Below, in pieces: positions 8,306 to 17,781 of a stretch of 64,000 nt of DNA. The notes under the pieces were generated by a model, which made no database searches, was not told the DNA's origin, and saw nothing but the letters and a program-made list of their open reading frames with translations. The stretch is from positions 1,240,001-1,304,000 of the forward strand of contig NZ_JAPPWA010000002.1 of the NCBI RefSeq assembly GCF_029815055.1, given 5' to 3'. The number at the start of each line of letters is the position of its first letter. Within the stretch, counting starts at the first letter, position 1. The stretch is from Ignatzschineria sp. RMDPL8A (GTDB taxonomy: Bacteria > Pseudomonadota > Gammaproteobacteria > Cardiobacteriales > Wohlfahrtiimonadaceae). The position numbers and the translations under genes are program-made.

Positions 8306-9517
8306 ATGAAATTACTAAAAAATCGATGGATCCTCCTTGGCGGAATCGCCCTTATTGCGCTAGGTGCGTTTTTTCTGTTTCGCGATAACATGGTCACCAC
8401 CTATCTAAGTGAGCCGGCAACGAAAGGGGATATTGAAGTCAATATTCTCGCAGATGGCAAGATGGAGGCCTTTGAGCAGATTGAAGTAGGCGCGCAGGTT
8501 TCAGGCCAGATCAAAAAGATGCACGTTAAGCTTGGGCAAATGGTGAAAAAGGGCGATCTCATTGCAGAAATTGATGACCTTCCCCAGCAAAATGCGGTGA
8601 AAGATAGTGACGCGCGTCTTAAAAATGTGATCGCTTCGAAAGTCGCGAAAGAGGCGCAGTTAGTCAATGCTCGAATCAATTATGAGCGTCAAACTCGTCT
8701 GATTAAAAGCGGGGCGACCACCCAATCAGATTTAGATGTGGCGGAAGCGAATCTTAAAGTTTACGAGGCGGAACTTGAAGCGCTCGAGGCGCAAGTTGCG
8801 CAAGCACAGATCGCCTTAGATACCGCAGAGCTTGATTTAACCTATACTAAAATCGTCGCGCCCATTGATGGGACGGTTGTGGCGATTGTGGTCAAAGAGG
8901 GGCAAACGGTGAACGCGGTGCAGACAGCGCCGACCATTGTTAAGGTAGCAAATCTTTCCAAAATGACCATTAAAGCGCAAATTTCCGAGGCGGATATTCC
9001 CAAAGTGGATCTCGGGATGCGGGCCTATTTCACCATTTTAGGTGAGCCGAATGAAAAATATGAAGCGATCTTAAAACAGATCGAACCGGCGACGGAAAAA
9101 TTCCAAAATAGCACCGGCAACACGCTGACTGATGTGAATGAGGCGATCTATTATAACGGGCTTTTTTACGTTGATAACGTCGATCAAACATTTTATATCG
9201 ATATGACAAGCCAGATCTATCTGGTGATCGATGAGGCAAACGATGTGCTCACTATTCCAACGATGGCAACGCGCTATAAACCAACGAGTATTGATAAGCC
9301 TGAGAAACGTCCGGGCTATCAAATCGTATGGGTATTAACTGATAAAGCGAACCAAAAAATCGAACCACGATACATTAAAACCGGCCTCTCCAATAATGTT
9401 GTTACTGAGGTGAAAGAGGGCTTAAACGCTGGCGAGCTGGTGGTTTTATCTGAAACAGAAGTGAAAAAATCAAAAGCGGTGATTAGTCATCCCCGTGGGA
9501 TTCGTCGAGGGTTTTAA
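8306..9517 (+). CDS. macA: MacA-like periplasmic adaptor (membrane fusion protein)
   Basis: A 403-residue adaptor of the RND/MacA family that would link the MacB ABC transporter to an outer-membrane TolC-type channel. It has one N-terminal membrane helix (about 8-25), a lipoyl-like half-motif (VGAQVSGQIKKMHVKLGQMV near 59-78), a long alpha-helical hairpin (about 95-170) and the second lipoyl half (IVAPIDGTVVAIVVKEGQTV near 190-208), followed by beta-barrel and membrane-proximal domains. macB starts three bases after its stop. The ribosome site is weak (AGAAG about ten bases upstream). A TATAAT at 8218-8223 may be the -10 but lacks a good -35. No TolC gene is in the window. Confidence 0.88.
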   Translation: MKLLKNRWILLGGIALIALGAFFLFRDNMVTTYLSEPATKGDIEVNILADGKMEAFEQIEVGAQVSGQIKKMHVKLGQMVKKGDLIAEIDDLPQQNAVKDSDARLKNVIASKVAKEAQLVNARINYERQTRLIKSGATTQSDLDVAEANLKVYEAELEALEAQVAQAQIALDTAELDLTYTKIVAPIDGTVVAIVVKEGQTVNAVQTAPTIVKVANLSKMTIKAQISEADIPKVDLGMRAYFTILGEPNEKYEAILKQIEPATEKFQNSTGNTLTDVNEAIYYNGLFYVDNVDQTFYIDMTSQIYLVIDEANDVLTIPTMATRYKPTSIDKPEKRPGYQIVWVLTDKANQKIEPRYIKTGLSNNVVTEVKEGLNAGELVVLSETEVKKSKAVISHPRGIRRGF

Positions 9518-9519
9518 TC

Positions 9520-11484
9520 ATGACGGCACCACTCATTCAGCTCGATCATCTAGAGCGCTCGTTTCAGACGGGCGAGGTTGAAGTTCGCGTTCTAAAAGGG
9601 ATTTCACTTACCGTAGAAGAGGGCGAATTTTTAGCGATTATGGGCGCGTCCGGTTCGGGGAAATCAACGCTGATGAATCTGATCGGCGGGCTCGATTATC
9701 CTTCCGGCGGGAGCTACTATTTTAAAGGGCGTGAGATTGCCAATTACTCCCAAGAGGAGCTCGCGAAACTGCGCCGTGAACATTTTGGCTTTATCTTCCA
9801 GCGCTATCATCTTCTGAATACATTAACCGCGAAAGGCAATGTTGAGATGCCGGCAATCTATTCGGGCGTCAGTGCCGGGGATCGTGATCGTCGTGCGCGA
9901 GATCTTCTAAAAGCGCTTGGACTTGGGGATCGGGTGGATTATTACCCAACGCAACTCTCGGGCGGACAGCAACAACGGGTGAGTATTGCGCGGGCGCTCA
10001 TGAACGGGGGCGAGATTATTCTTGCCGATGAGCCGACCGGGGCGCTCGATAGTGCGAGCGGAAAAGCGGTGTTAGAGATTCTCAAAGAGCTCAATGCGAA
10101 GGGGCATACGGTGATTATGGTGACCCATGATCCAGACGTTGCCGCCCACGCAAAACGGGTGATTGAATTAAAAGATGGGCTTGTGATTCGCGATACCAAA
10201 CAAGCGCCGCCACCGGTCTCGTCAAATCATATCGATCTACATGAAGAGGCGGAGCCAAAAAAAGTCGGGCTCTATGGGCAACTTCTACAGCGGATCAGCA
10301 ATGCCTTTAAAATGGCGGTAATCTCCATGGCGATGCAGAGGATGCGCACTTTTTTGACGATGCTCGGGATTATTATCGGGATCGCTTCGGTGGTGCTGGT
10401 GATTGCGCTCGGGCGGGGAACGACCGATCGAATTTTAGAAAATATTAACGCCATGGGAACGAGTACGCTTACGGTTTTCCCTGGGTCAGGCTTTGGGGAT
10501 CGGCGTTCAGGGCGGATCCAGAGTCTTCGTCCAAGTGATGTAGCAGTGCTCGAAAAGCAGAGCTTTATTCACAGTGTGACGCCGGTGGTCTCCCATTCGG
10601 TAAGCGTGCGCTATCACAATATTACCGCGGTCAATGTGAGCCTTCAGGGGGTGGGTTTTCAATATTTTGATGTGGAAGGCTACGATATCACCCAAGGCGT
10701 TGGCTTTGATCGTGAGAGTGAAGATGAGTTAAAACTTGAAGCGGTGATTGATGAAAATACGGTGGAAACACTCTTTCCGAATGGCGAAAACCCCATTGGC
10801 GAGGTGATTATGCTCGATCATCTTCCGGTACAGGTGATTGGCGTTGCCACCTCGAAATCGACGGGGATGCGCGGAAGCAATAATATGAATGTCTGGGTAC
10901 CATATTCAACCTTGATGAAGCGGATGCTCGGGCAGAACTTTTTACGCAATATCACTATTCGCGTCGATGAAGATGTGAATCTTAAACTTGCCGAAAAGAG
11001 CATTACTGACATCTTAACGGTTCTTCATGGCAAAAAAGACTTCTTTATCTTTAACGCTGATACCATTCGCGAAACCATTGAAGAGACGACGATGACGATG
11101 CGGATTTTAGTCACTTCCATTGCGCTCATTTCACTTCTTGTCGGCGGGATTGGAGTGATGAATATTATGCTGGTGTCGGTGGCTGAACGTACGCGTGAGA
11201 TCGGCATGCGAATGGCGGTTGGGGCGCGTCAAAGCGATGTCTCTCAACAATTTTTAATCGAGGCGGTACTGGTCTGTCTTTTAGGCGGAGTGCTCGGATT
11301 AAGCTTAGCGCTTGGCCTTGGATTTATTATGGGACAAGTCAACACAGATTTCCCCCTTCGATTCTCCATGAGTTCAATTATCCTTGCATTTTTCGCCTCC
11401 TTTTTAATCGGCATTATCTTCGGATATTTCCCAGCAAAAAGAGCGTCAGAACTCGCACCAATAGAGGCGCTTGAGCGATCCTAG
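9520..11484 (+). CDS. macB: MacB-like ABC transporter, fused ATPase and permease
   Basis: A 654-residue protein close to the length of E. coli MacB (648). The N-terminal ATPase has Walker A GASGSGKST (42-50), a Q-loop in FIFQRYH, the signature LSGGQQQR, and Walker B IILADEPTGALD. A first membrane helix (about 278-300) follows, then the periplasmic MacB domain. Three C-terminal helices of the FtsX type include the GGIGVMNIMLVSVAERTREI motif region. It couples ATP hydrolysis to periplasmic efflux with MacA and a TolC-type pore; substrates may be macrolides, heme precursors or secreted peptides, which sequence cannot distinguish. GAGGG near the end of macA provides the ribosome site. Confidence 0.92.
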   Translation: MTAPLIQLDHLERSFQTGEVEVRVLKGISLTVEEGEFLAIMGASGSGKSTLMNLIGGLDYPSGGSYYFKGREIANYSQEELAKLRREHFGFIFQRYHLLNTLTAKGNVEMPAIYSGVSAGDRDRRARDLLKALGLGDRVDYYPTQLSGGQQQRVSIARALMNGGEIILADEPTGALDSASGKAVLEILKELNAKGHTVIMVTHDPDVAAHAKRVIELKDGLVIRDTKQAPPPVSSNHIDLHEEAEPKKVGLYGQLLQRISNAFKMAVISMAMQRMRTFLTMLGIIIGIASVVLVIALGRGTTDRILENINAMGTSTLTVFPGSGFGDRRSGRIQSLRPSDVAVLEKQSFIHSVTPVVSHSVSVRYHNITAVNVSLQGVGFQYFDVEGYDITQGVGFDRESEDELKLEAVIDENTVETLFPNGENPIGEVIMLDHLPVQVIGVATSKSTGMRGSNNMNVWVPYSTLMKRMLGQNFLRNITIRVDEDVNLKLAEKSITDILTVLHGKKDFFIFNADTIRETIEETTMTMRILVTSIALISLLVGGIGVMNIMLVSVAERTREIGMRMAVGARQSDVSQQFLIEAVLVCLLGGVLGLSLALGLGFIMGQVNTDFPLRFSMSSIILAFFASFLIGIIFGYFPAKRASELAPIEALERS

Positions 11485-11492
11485 GTCGAGAA

Positions 11493-11520
11493 TTGATTAA
11501 AATGGTTAAAATATGATAAT
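11493..11520 (+). promoter_or_regulatory. Candidate sigma-70 promoter for sdhCDAB
   Basis: TTGATT (11493-11498), a 16-bp spacer, then GATAAT (11515-11520). Downstream, CAAGTTT (11528-11534) and AAACTTG (11549-11555) form an inverted repeat in the leader. Confidence 0.5.
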
Positions 11521-11611
11521 TGTATTGCAAGTTTACGGATAACTTGGCAAACTTGTATGTTGTAGTAGTTGTGTTGTATTAAAATTTTATTAACTTTAAG
11601 GGGGACACTTT

Positions 11612-12001
11612 ATGAGTCAAAATAAACGACCATTATCGCCTTTTATGTTAGGGGATGCGTATAAGTTCCAAATCACTTCGGTGATGAGCTTTTTACATCG
11701 TCTTTCAGGGATCGCGCTCGTTTTCATCATGTTCGTCATTGCAGCTTGGTTTGCGGGTATCGCAGCTGGGCCTGATGCGTATCACGCGGTACAAGGATTT
11801 TTAACCAACTGGTTTGTGTTGATTTTCGTGTTCATTGGTACGTTTGCGGCATGCTATCACTTCTGTAATGGTATCCGTCACCTATTTTGGGATGCGGGTA
11901 AAGGAATTGATATGGATTCAGCACGTAAATCAGCGCGTTTAGTTCAAATCGGTGCAATCGTACTTGGACTTATCATCATTGTTGCTGGTTTTATGGCATA
12001 A
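11612..12001 (+). CDS. sdhC: Succinate dehydrogenase cytochrome b556 subunit SdhC
   Basis: A 129-residue inner-membrane anchor of respiratory complex II. It has three membrane helices (about 30-50, 66-88, 106-128), the N-terminal RPLSPFM motif and SFLHRLSG, and the heme-ligand region YHFCNGIRHLFWDAG, where the His before the second helix end corresponds to the axial ligand in E. coli SdhC. It opens the sdhCDAB operon, preceded by AAGGGGGA ten bases upstream. Confidence 0.95.
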   Translation: MSQNKRPLSPFMLGDAYKFQITSVMSFLHRLSGIALVFIMFVIAAWFAGIAAGPDAYHAVQGFLTNWFVLIFVFIGTFAACYHFCNGIRHLFWDAGKGIDMDSARKSARLVQIGAIVLGLIIIVAGFMA

Positions 12002-12013
12002 GGAGAGCGAATA

Positions 12014-12406
12014 ATGAGACATCAAACAGCATTAGGCCGTGTAAAAGGCTTAGGATCTGCTCGTAGCGGTTCGCGCCAATGGGTTGCACAGAAAGTGAGC
12101 GCAGTGGTGTTAGCCGTTCTTTTTTTATGGTTTGCATTTAGTTTTGCAACAAACCTCACCGCAAGCTACAGAGACGTTGTAACGTGGTTAGCAAAACCGA
12201 CCACCACAGTTCTCGTCATCACTTTTATCGTGACTGCGTTTTATCACGCCATTTTAGGATTACAAGTTTTCCTTGAGGACTATATTGGGAAAGCGTGCGT
12301 TCGCCTAATGGTAGTTAACGCAATGCGTGTAATCATGATGATTATCGGCCTTTCAGCAGTATACGCGGTTGTGCGTATTTCATCTGTTGCGAGCGTTTTA
12401 GGTTAG
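12014..12406 (+). CDS. sdhD: Succinate dehydrogenase membrane anchor SdhD
   Basis: A 130-residue second membrane anchor of complex II, sharing heme b and the quinone pocket with SdhC. It shows the N-terminal SGSRQWVAQKVSAV segment and three helices. The motif FYHAILGLQVFLEDY holds the predicted heme-ligand His and the Asp-Tyr pair near the quinone site. It lies 12 bp after sdhC with AGGAGAG as ribosome site. Confidence 0.94.
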   Translation: MRHQTALGRVKGLGSARSGSRQWVAQKVSAVVLAVLFLWFAFSFATNLTASYRDVVTWLAKPTTTVLVITFIVTAFYHAILGLQVFLEDYIGKACVRLMVVNAMRVIMMIIGLSAVYAVVRISSVASVLG

Positions 12407-12449
12407 TCATTGGGATAAAAGAATCGATACAGGATTTTGAGGTTAACAA

Positions 12450-14249
12450 ATGAATTTAAAAGAATATAAAGATTATAAAATTACCGAACACGTGTATGAC
12501 GTGGTAGTTGTCGGTGCAGGTGGTTCAGGACTTCGTGCAACGCTCGGTATGGCGGAAAAAGGCTTTAAAACCGCTTGTGTAACAAAAGTGTTCCCAACTC
12601 GTTCACATACTGTTGCGGCTCAAGGGGGCGTATCGGCGGCTCTTGGAAATATGGGTGAAGATGATTGGCGCTGGCACATGTATGACACCGTTAAAGGGTC
12701 AGACTGGTTAGGTGACCAAGACGCCATCGAATATATGTGTCGTGAAGCGATTCCTTCAATTTTAGAGCTTGAGCACTACGGTCTTCCTTTCTCAAGAACC
12801 GAAGAAGGTAAAATCTACCAACGTCCATTTGGTGGTATGACGACGCACTACGGTGAAGCGCAAGCACAAAGAACGTGTGCAGCAGCGGACAGAACCGGTC
12901 ACGCAATGCTTCATACGCTCTATCAACAATCTTTAAAACACAATGCAGAATTCTACATTGAGTACTTCGCAATCGACCTAATTATGGAAGAGGGCGAGTG
13001 CCGTGGGGTGATCGCATGGAACTTAGCGGACGGTACCATTCATGTATTCCGTTCACAAATGGTGGTATTAGCGACGGGCGGTTATGGCCGTGCATACTTC
13101 TCAGCAACGAGCGCGCATACCTGTACTGGTGACGGTAACGGAATGGCAGCACGTGCGGGAATTGCTCTTCAAGATATGGAATTCGTACAATTCCACCCAA
13201 CCGGTATCTACGGCGCAGGCTGTTTGATCACTGAAGGGGTTCGTGGAGAAGGCGGTTACTTAACCAACGCCAGCGGCGAACGCTTTATGGAGCGCTACGC
13301 GCCTAACGCAAAAGACTTAGCATCGCGCGACGTTGTTTCACGCTCAATTCTTCTAGAAGTTCGTGACGGACGCGGTGTGGGCGAACATAAAGACCATGTA
13401 TATCTCAACTTAATGCACTTAGGTCCTGAAGTGATCGAAGAGCGTTTACCGAGTATCGCTGAAAGTGCGCGTATTTTCGCAGGCGTTGACGTTCGTAAAG
13501 AGCCAATTCCTGTTATCCCAACGGTTCACTACAACATGGGTGGGGTTCCAACGAACTATCACGCAGAAGTGGTAACGCTTAAAGATGGTGATCCTGACTA
13601 TGTGATTCCAGGTTTAATGGCAATTGGTGAAGCGGCGTGTGTATCTGTACACGGGGCAAACCGTTTAGGTTCAAACTCGCTGTTAGACTTAGTGGTATTT
13701 GGTCGTGCGGCGGCAAATCGTTGTGCTGAAATTTTAGAGCCTAATGCCTCGCAAAAAGATCTTCCAGAGTCTGAAATTATCCGTATCTTAGATCGTTTCG
13801 ATCGCATTCGTTACGCTGATGGAACCATCTCAACGGCGGATCTACGTGATAAAATGCAGCGCGCAATGCAACGTGATGCAGCCGTATTCCGTACTAAAGA
13901 GACCCTTAAAGAAGGGGTTGTGGCGATCACAGAAGCGTTTAAACTCTTTAAAGACGTTAAAGTGCATGACCGCAGCTTAATCTGGAACTCAGACTTAGTT
14001 GAAACATTAGAATTGTCAAACCTTCTCATCTCAGCGTTAGCGACGATTGTTTCAGCAGAAGCACGTCACGAATCACGCGGTGCGCACGCACACGAAGATT
14101 TCCCGAAACGTGATGATGAAAATTGGATGAAACACACTCTTGCTTGGGTAAGCGAAGAGGGTGACGTGGAGCTTGATTATCGTCCGGTGCATAACTACAC
14201 CTTAACTGATGAAGTCGAGTATTTTCCGCCTAAAGAGCGTACCTACTAA
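12450..14249 (+). CDS. sdhA: Succinate dehydrogenase flavoprotein subunit SdhA
   Basis: The 599-residue catalytic subunit, which oxidises succinate to fumarate in the TCA cycle and passes electrons to SdhB. The dinucleotide-binding fold [15 protein letters not shown] is near the start. His53 in [10 protein letters not shown] is the expected covalent FAD attachment site. The substrate region includes [17 protein letters not shown] with TEGVRGEGG, and [10 protein letters not shown] and [10 protein letters not shown] complete the family signatures. Length matches E. coli (588). It lies within sdhCDAB, 43 bp after sdhD. Confidence 0.97.
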   Translation: MNLKEYKDYKITEHVYDVVVVGAGGSGLRATLGMAEKGFKTACVTKVFPTRSHTVAAQGGVSAALGNMGEDDWRWHMYDTVKGSDWLGDQDAIEYMCREAIPSILELEHYGLPFSRTEEGKIYQRPFGGMTTHYGEAQAQRTCAAADRTGHAMLHTLYQQSLKHNAEFYIEYFAIDLIMEEGECRGVIAWNLADGTIHVFRSQMVVLATGGYGRAYFSATSAHTCTGDGNGMAARAGIALQDMEFVQFHPTGIYGAGCLITEGVRGEGGYLTNASGERFMERYAPNAKDLASRDVVSRSILLEVRDGRGVGEHKDHVYLNLMHLGPEVIEERLPSIAESARIFAGVDVRKEPIPVIPTVHYNMGGVPTNYHAEVVTLKDGDPDYVIPGLMAIGEAACVSVHGANRLGSNSLLDLVVFGRAAANRCAEILEPNASQKDLPESEIIRILDRFDRIRYADGTISTADLRDKMQRAMQRDAAVFRTKETLKEGVVAITEAFKLFKDVKVHDRSLIWNSDLVETLELSNLLISALATIVSAEARHESRGAHAHEDFPKRDDENWMKHTLAWVSEEGDVELDYRPVHNYTLTDEVEYFPPKERTY

Positions 14250-14304
14250 TTGTGGTGGTATGGAACTTTAGGAATCATCATATTTGAGATAGAGGAAAAA
14301 TATT

Positions 14305-15090
14305 ATGGCTGAATTTAAATTACCAGAAAATTCAATCGTTCAAAAAGGTCAACACTTTGCGGACGATAACGCAACGAATAAATGCGTATTTAAAGTGTAT
14401 CGTTGGGATCCCGATAGTGGTGAAAACCCCCGTTACGATACCTACGATGTGAACTTAGACGCGTGTGGTCCGATGGTGCTTGATGCGCTTTTATACATCA
14501 AAAACAAAATCGACCCAACCTTGACGCTTCGCCGTTCATGCCGTGAAGGGGTGTGTGGTTCATGTGCGATGAATATCGGCGGAACAAACACGCTTGCTTG
14601 TACTAAAGCGACAGCGGATGTGCCAAAAAATCGTCAAGGTGAGGTGGTGATTAATCCGCTTCCCCATATGCACGTTGTAAAAGACTTAGTGCCTGATTTA
14701 ACGCACTTCTATGCACAACACGCATCGGTACAACCTTGGCTTAAAACCGATACACCGAATCCTCCGCGCGAGCGTCTACAATCGATTGAAGAGCGTAGAA
14801 AAGTCGACGGATACTATGAGTGTATTCTCTGTGCATGTTGTTCAACTTCATGCCCAAGCTACTGGTGGAACTCTGAGAAATACTTAGGTCCAGCGGTATT
14901 ACTTCAAGCGTATCGTTTCATCGTTGATACTCGTGATGAGCATACGGGTGAGCGTTTAGATGAGTTAGAAGATCCGTTCAAACTCTATCGTTGTCACACC
15001 ATTATGAACTGTACTAATACCTGTCCGAAAGGCTTAAACCCTGCAAAAGCAATTGCAGAGATTAAGAAATTAATGGTATTACGTCACTGA
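14305..15090 (+). CDS. sdhB: Succinate dehydrogenase iron-sulfur subunit SdhB
   Basis: A 261-residue electron-transfer subunit of complex II. It carries the plant-type [2Fe-2S] ligands in [13 protein letters not shown] plus a later Cys (TLACTKA), and the two Cys-rich motifs [16 protein letters not shown] and [17 protein letters not shown] for the [4Fe-4S] and [3Fe-4S] clusters. It is slightly longer than E. coli SdhB (238), mainly at the N-terminus. It is last in the operon, with GAGGAAAAA upstream and a terminator downstream. Confidence 0.97.
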   Translation: MAEFKLPENSIVQKGQHFADDNATNKCVFKVYRWDPDSGENPRYDTYDVNLDACGPMVLDALLYIKNKIDPTLTLRRSCREGVCGSCAMNIGGTNTLACTKATADVPKNRQGEVVINPLPHMHVVKDLVPDLTHFYAQHASVQPWLKTDTPNPPRERLQSIEERRKVDGYYECILCACCSTSCPSYWWNSEKYLGPAVLLQAYRFIVDTRDEHTGERLDELEDPFKLYRCHTIMNCTNTCPKGLNPAKAIAEIKKLMVLRH

Positions 15091-15103
15091 TCATAAGACG
15101 ATC

Positions 15104-15134
15104 AAACAATGATTATAGGCAATAATAATTGTTT
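15104..15134 (+). other. AT-rich hairpin after sdhB
   Basis: AAACAATGATTAT (15104-15116) pairs with ATAATAATTGTTT (15122-15134) with one mismatch and a 5-nt loop. It lies just before the terminator and may protect the 3' end of the sdh transcript. Confidence 0.5.
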
Positions 15135-15148
15135 ATAATCAGTTAATT

Positions 15149-15187
15149 AAAAACTCCAGTCGGTATCAATCACTGACTGGAGTTTTT
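15149..15187 (+). terminator. Intrinsic terminator after sdhB
   Basis: AAAAACTCCAGTC (15149-15161) pairs with GACTGGAGTTTTT (15175-15187). A and T flanks allow it to work in both directions, so it probably also ends the minus-strand glt/lipoprotein transcript. Confidence 0.92.
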
Positions 15188-15251
15188 TATGGGGATTTAT
15201 TTTTGAGGCTCTGTTTTAAGTAGCAAATATTTAACTATTGAGCGCGAGGCG

Positions 15252-15440
15252 TTAATTGCCAAAGTTATAGCCGTAACGAATACTGCCATAGACTTTTGGG
15301 CTCGAATCGCGGTCACTGCTGACTTTCTGGCTCGCTGAAACGCCAATATCACCATCGGTAGAAGCGCTTGTGGTGGCACTGCAAGCGGTGAGTAATCCGA
15401 GCATGAGCCCCGCAACAAGAAGGGTAAACGATTGCTTCAT
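15252..15440 (-). CDS. Small predicted lipoprotein (62 residues)
   Basis: A short lipoprotein. A basic Met-Lys start and hydrophobic core end in the lipobox LLTAC (Cys20 would be lipidated). The mature part of about 43 residues is Ser/Asp-rich and ends in GSIRYGYNFGN, which resembles a beta-strand terminus. AAGGAGT lies about seven bases before the ATG. It sits 80 bp downstream of gltL on the same strand and before the bidirectional terminator, so it may be read with the glutamate transporter. I do not recognise a family, and its role is unknown. An overlapping frame at 15197-15418 lacks any such features. Confidence 0.75.
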   Translation of the reverse strand: MKQSFTLLVAGLMLGLLTACSATTSASTDGDIGVSASQKVSSDRDSSPKVYGSIRYGYNFGN

Positions 15441-15520
15441 CTTGACTCCTTTTATTAAGGTGAAAATGCAGATTGGTGTGAATAGATTAATGCGTTAATC
15501 GTTTAAGTGTAACAAGATCC

Positions 15521-16252
15521 TTAATCATATTGAAAGATGTTTTTCAAAAAGGCTTTGGCTCGATCGCTCGGATCCCCTTCAAAAAAGGCTTCTTTTGAGA
15601 GATCATCATGAATTTCACCGCCATCAATAAAGATCACCCGATCCGCCACTTGTCGAGCAAATCCCATTTCGTGGGTAACGCACATCATTGTCATTCCGCT
15701 TTGTGCCAGCTCGACCATCACCGCTAACACCTCATGAATCATCTCGGGGTCAAGGGCAGAAGTTGGTTCATCAAAGAGCATAACAACAGGATCCATCGCA
15801 AGCGCACGAGCAATCGCAACCCGCTGTTGTTGCCCACCTGAGAGCTGGGTGGGGTATTTTCCAAGATGGTTTTTAAGCCCCACGCGATCTAATAGGCTAA
15901 TCGCCTTTTCATAGGCTTCATCTTTGCCACGTTTGAGCACTTTTTGTTGTGCAAGCATCAGGTTATTTTCGATCGACATATGCGGGAAAAGCTCAAAGTG
16001 TTGGAAGACCATACCCACCTCAGAGCGAACTTTCGAGAGATTCACCTTTGGGTTTGAGAGCGAATGGCCATTGATGATGATGTCGCCTTCTTGATAGGGT
16101 TCGAGACCATTAGCGCATTGAATCAGAGTGGATTTTCCTGAACCGGAAGGGCCACAGACCACCACTACCTCTTTCTCAGCAATCTCAGTGGAGCAGTTGT
16201 TGAGAACCTTAAAATCTCCATAATATTTACTCACGTTTTTGAAGGTAATCAT
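15521..16252 (-). CDS. gltL: Glutamate/aspartate ABC transporter ATPase GltL
   Basis: The 243-residue ATP-binding subunit of a polar amino acid importer. Walker A is GPSGSGKST near residue 34, the signature is [15 protein letters not shown], Walker B is [14 protein letters not shown], and the switch His lies in CVTHEMGFA. It overlaps the upstream permease gene by four bases (ATGA). Sequence and gene order match GltL of the E. coli gltIJKL system. Confidence 0.93.
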   Translation of the reverse strand: MITFKNVSKYYGDFKVLNNCSTEIAEKEVVVVCGPSGSGKSTLIQCANGLEPYQEGDIIINGHSLSNPKVNLSKVRSEVGMVFQHFELFPHMSIENNLMLAQQKVLKRGKDEAYEKAISLLDRVGLKNHLGKYPTQLSGGQQQRVAIARALAMDPVVMLFDEPTSALDPEMIHEVLAVMVELAQSGMTMMCVTHEMGFARQVADRVIFIDGGEIHDDLSKEAFFEGDPSDRAKAFLKNIFQYD

Positions 16253-16941
16253 ATACGTTTTTTCCTTGTTTGCAGATATCTCACACCACTTGAGAGGGTA
16301 AAACAGATGATAAAATAGATAAATCCGGCAAAGAGAATCAGCTCCATTTTGGCATTATTGTTGTAGCCGATAATGTCAGTTGCGCGGAAGAAATCATTTA
16401 AACTCATGATGTAAACAAGCGAGGTATCTTGAAAGAGAATAATCGCTTGGGTTAACAAAAGGGGCACCATGTTACGAAGCGCTTGCGGTAAAATGACGTT
16501 AAAAATCGCTTGTAAACGGGTCATGCCGAGCGCAAGTGCGGCGTTCATTTGCTGTTTGCGTACACTTAAAAAGCCTGCGCGAATGATCTCTGAGTAGTAA
16601 GCCGCTTCAAAGAGTGAAAAGGCCACAATCGCCCAGATTAAGCGAACGCTTGCGCTATTATCAAGCCCAAAAAGATGCTGAATGCTTGGGCCAATGGCGA
16701 TATAGAACCACATCAACACCATAATCAGCGGAATGGAGCGGAAGAGATTGACATAGCCGGTGGCAAGTAGCGCGATCGGTTTTGGCGCATAGAGACGAAT
16801 GATGGTTAAAATCGTTCCCCAAACGATGCCGACAATAATCGCGATCACGGTAATTTGCAAGCTCACCGCCATCCCTTGCCATAAAAACGCGCGGTTCTCA
16901 TTGAGGAGGGTGAACAGATCAGAAAAAGGAAGAAGATCCAT
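16249..16941 (-). CDS. gltK: Glutamate/aspartate ABC transporter permease GltK
   Basis: A 230-residue inner-membrane permease of the HisMQ/GlnP type with about five membrane helices. The cytoplasmic EAA loop is visible around [22 protein letters not shown]. It pairs with GltJ to form the pore and overlaps gltL by four bases. Only one base separates it from gltJ, so the operon is tightly coupled. Confidence 0.92.
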   Translation of the reverse strand: MDLLPFSDLFTLLNENRAFLWQGMAVSLQITVIAIIVGIVWGTILTIIRLYAPKPIALLATGYVNLFRSIPLIMVLMWFYIAIGPSIQHLFGLDNSASVRLIWAIVAFSLFEAAYYSEIIRAGFLSVRKQQMNAALALGMTRLQAIFNVILPQALRNMVPLLLTQAIILFQDTSLVYIMSLNDFFRATDIIGYNNNAKMELILFAGFIYFIICFTLSSGVRYLQTRKKRI

Positions 16942-16942
16942 A

Positions 16943-17674
16943 TTACGCTCCTTGTTTTAATGAGGGAATTTGGGAATAGTGCTCAACTGCTTTCATAATC
17001 AGCATTAAGGCTAGATTGATGATGATGTAGGCGATTGTGACCACGATAAACGACTCATAGGCTTTTGCGGTATAGTCATTAATTTGCGCCGCTTGACGGG
17101 TTAATTCTGCAAGCCCAATGGTCTGTAAGACCGAGGAGTTTTTAAAGATATTGAGTAACTCGGAGGTCATGGGCGGAATAATAATCCGCAGCGCCTGCGG
17201 TAAGATCACATAGCGATACGCTTGAGGAAGGGTGAGCCCGGTTGCAAGCGCTGCCCGCATCTGTCCTCCTGCAAGTGATTCAATGCTTGAGCGCACCTGT
17301 TCGGCAACTCGCGCCGAGGTGAAAAGCCCTAAGCAGAGAATCCCCGCAGTCATCATCTGCACGATTGGATCTTGCATCTTAATCCAGATCTCAAGGGGTT
17401 CTGGAAGCATATTGGGCCAAACGTAATACCAGAAAAAGAGCTGAACAATCAGCGGTACGTTACGCAGACATTCCACATAGGTTGCACCGATGAAACGAAA
17501 AAAACGACTCGGTAGGGTACGCATCGTGCCCACGATAATCCCGAGCGTTAGGGCGAGAAACCAGCTCGCGCTTGAAGTGATAATGGTCCATTTTGCCCCT
17601 TCAAACAGCCAGTCGAGGTAGGTCTCGTTGATTACCGCTTCTTGGAGCAGAATTGAAAAATCTAATCCAAACAT
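16943..17674 (-). CDS. gltJ: Glutamate/aspartate ABC transporter permease GltJ
   Basis: A 243-residue permease partner of GltK with the EAA loop [22 protein letters not shown]-like segment and about five helices. A longer reading frame begins at 17746, but AAGGA lies eight bases before the ATG at 17674 (MFGLDFSILLQ) and the shorter form matches the length of E. coli GltJ (246), so I use 17674. An intergenic hairpin (17724-17744) separates it from gltI. Confidence 0.92.
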   Translation of the reverse strand: MFGLDFSILLQEAVINETYLDWLFEGAKWTIITSSASWFLALTLGIIVGTMRTLPSRFFRFIGATYVECLRNVPLIVQLFFWYYVWPNMLPEPLEIWIKMQDPIVQMMTAGILCLGLFTSARVAEQVRSSIESLAGGQMRAALATGLTLPQAYRYVILPQALRIIIPPMTSELLNIFKNSSVLQTIGLAELTRQAAQINDYTAKAYESFIVVTIAYIIINLALMLIMKAVEHYSQIPSLKQGA

Positions 17675-17723
17675 AGGTCGATCCTTTCTAACCTGAAAAT
17701 TTATGACATGACCACAAAGAGGC

Positions 17724-17744
17724 GAGGGCTGATTATAGGCCCTC
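17724..17744 (-). other. Intergenic hairpin between gltI and gltJ
   Basis: GAGGGC (17724-17729) and GCCCTC (17739-17744) form a GC-rich 6-bp stem with a 9-nt loop and no T-tract. This position is typical of hairpins that stabilise the binding-protein message relative to the permease message. Confidence 0.5.
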
Positions 17745-17781
17745 ACCCGTTGTGATTAGAGAGTTGACGGATTGATCCGTT

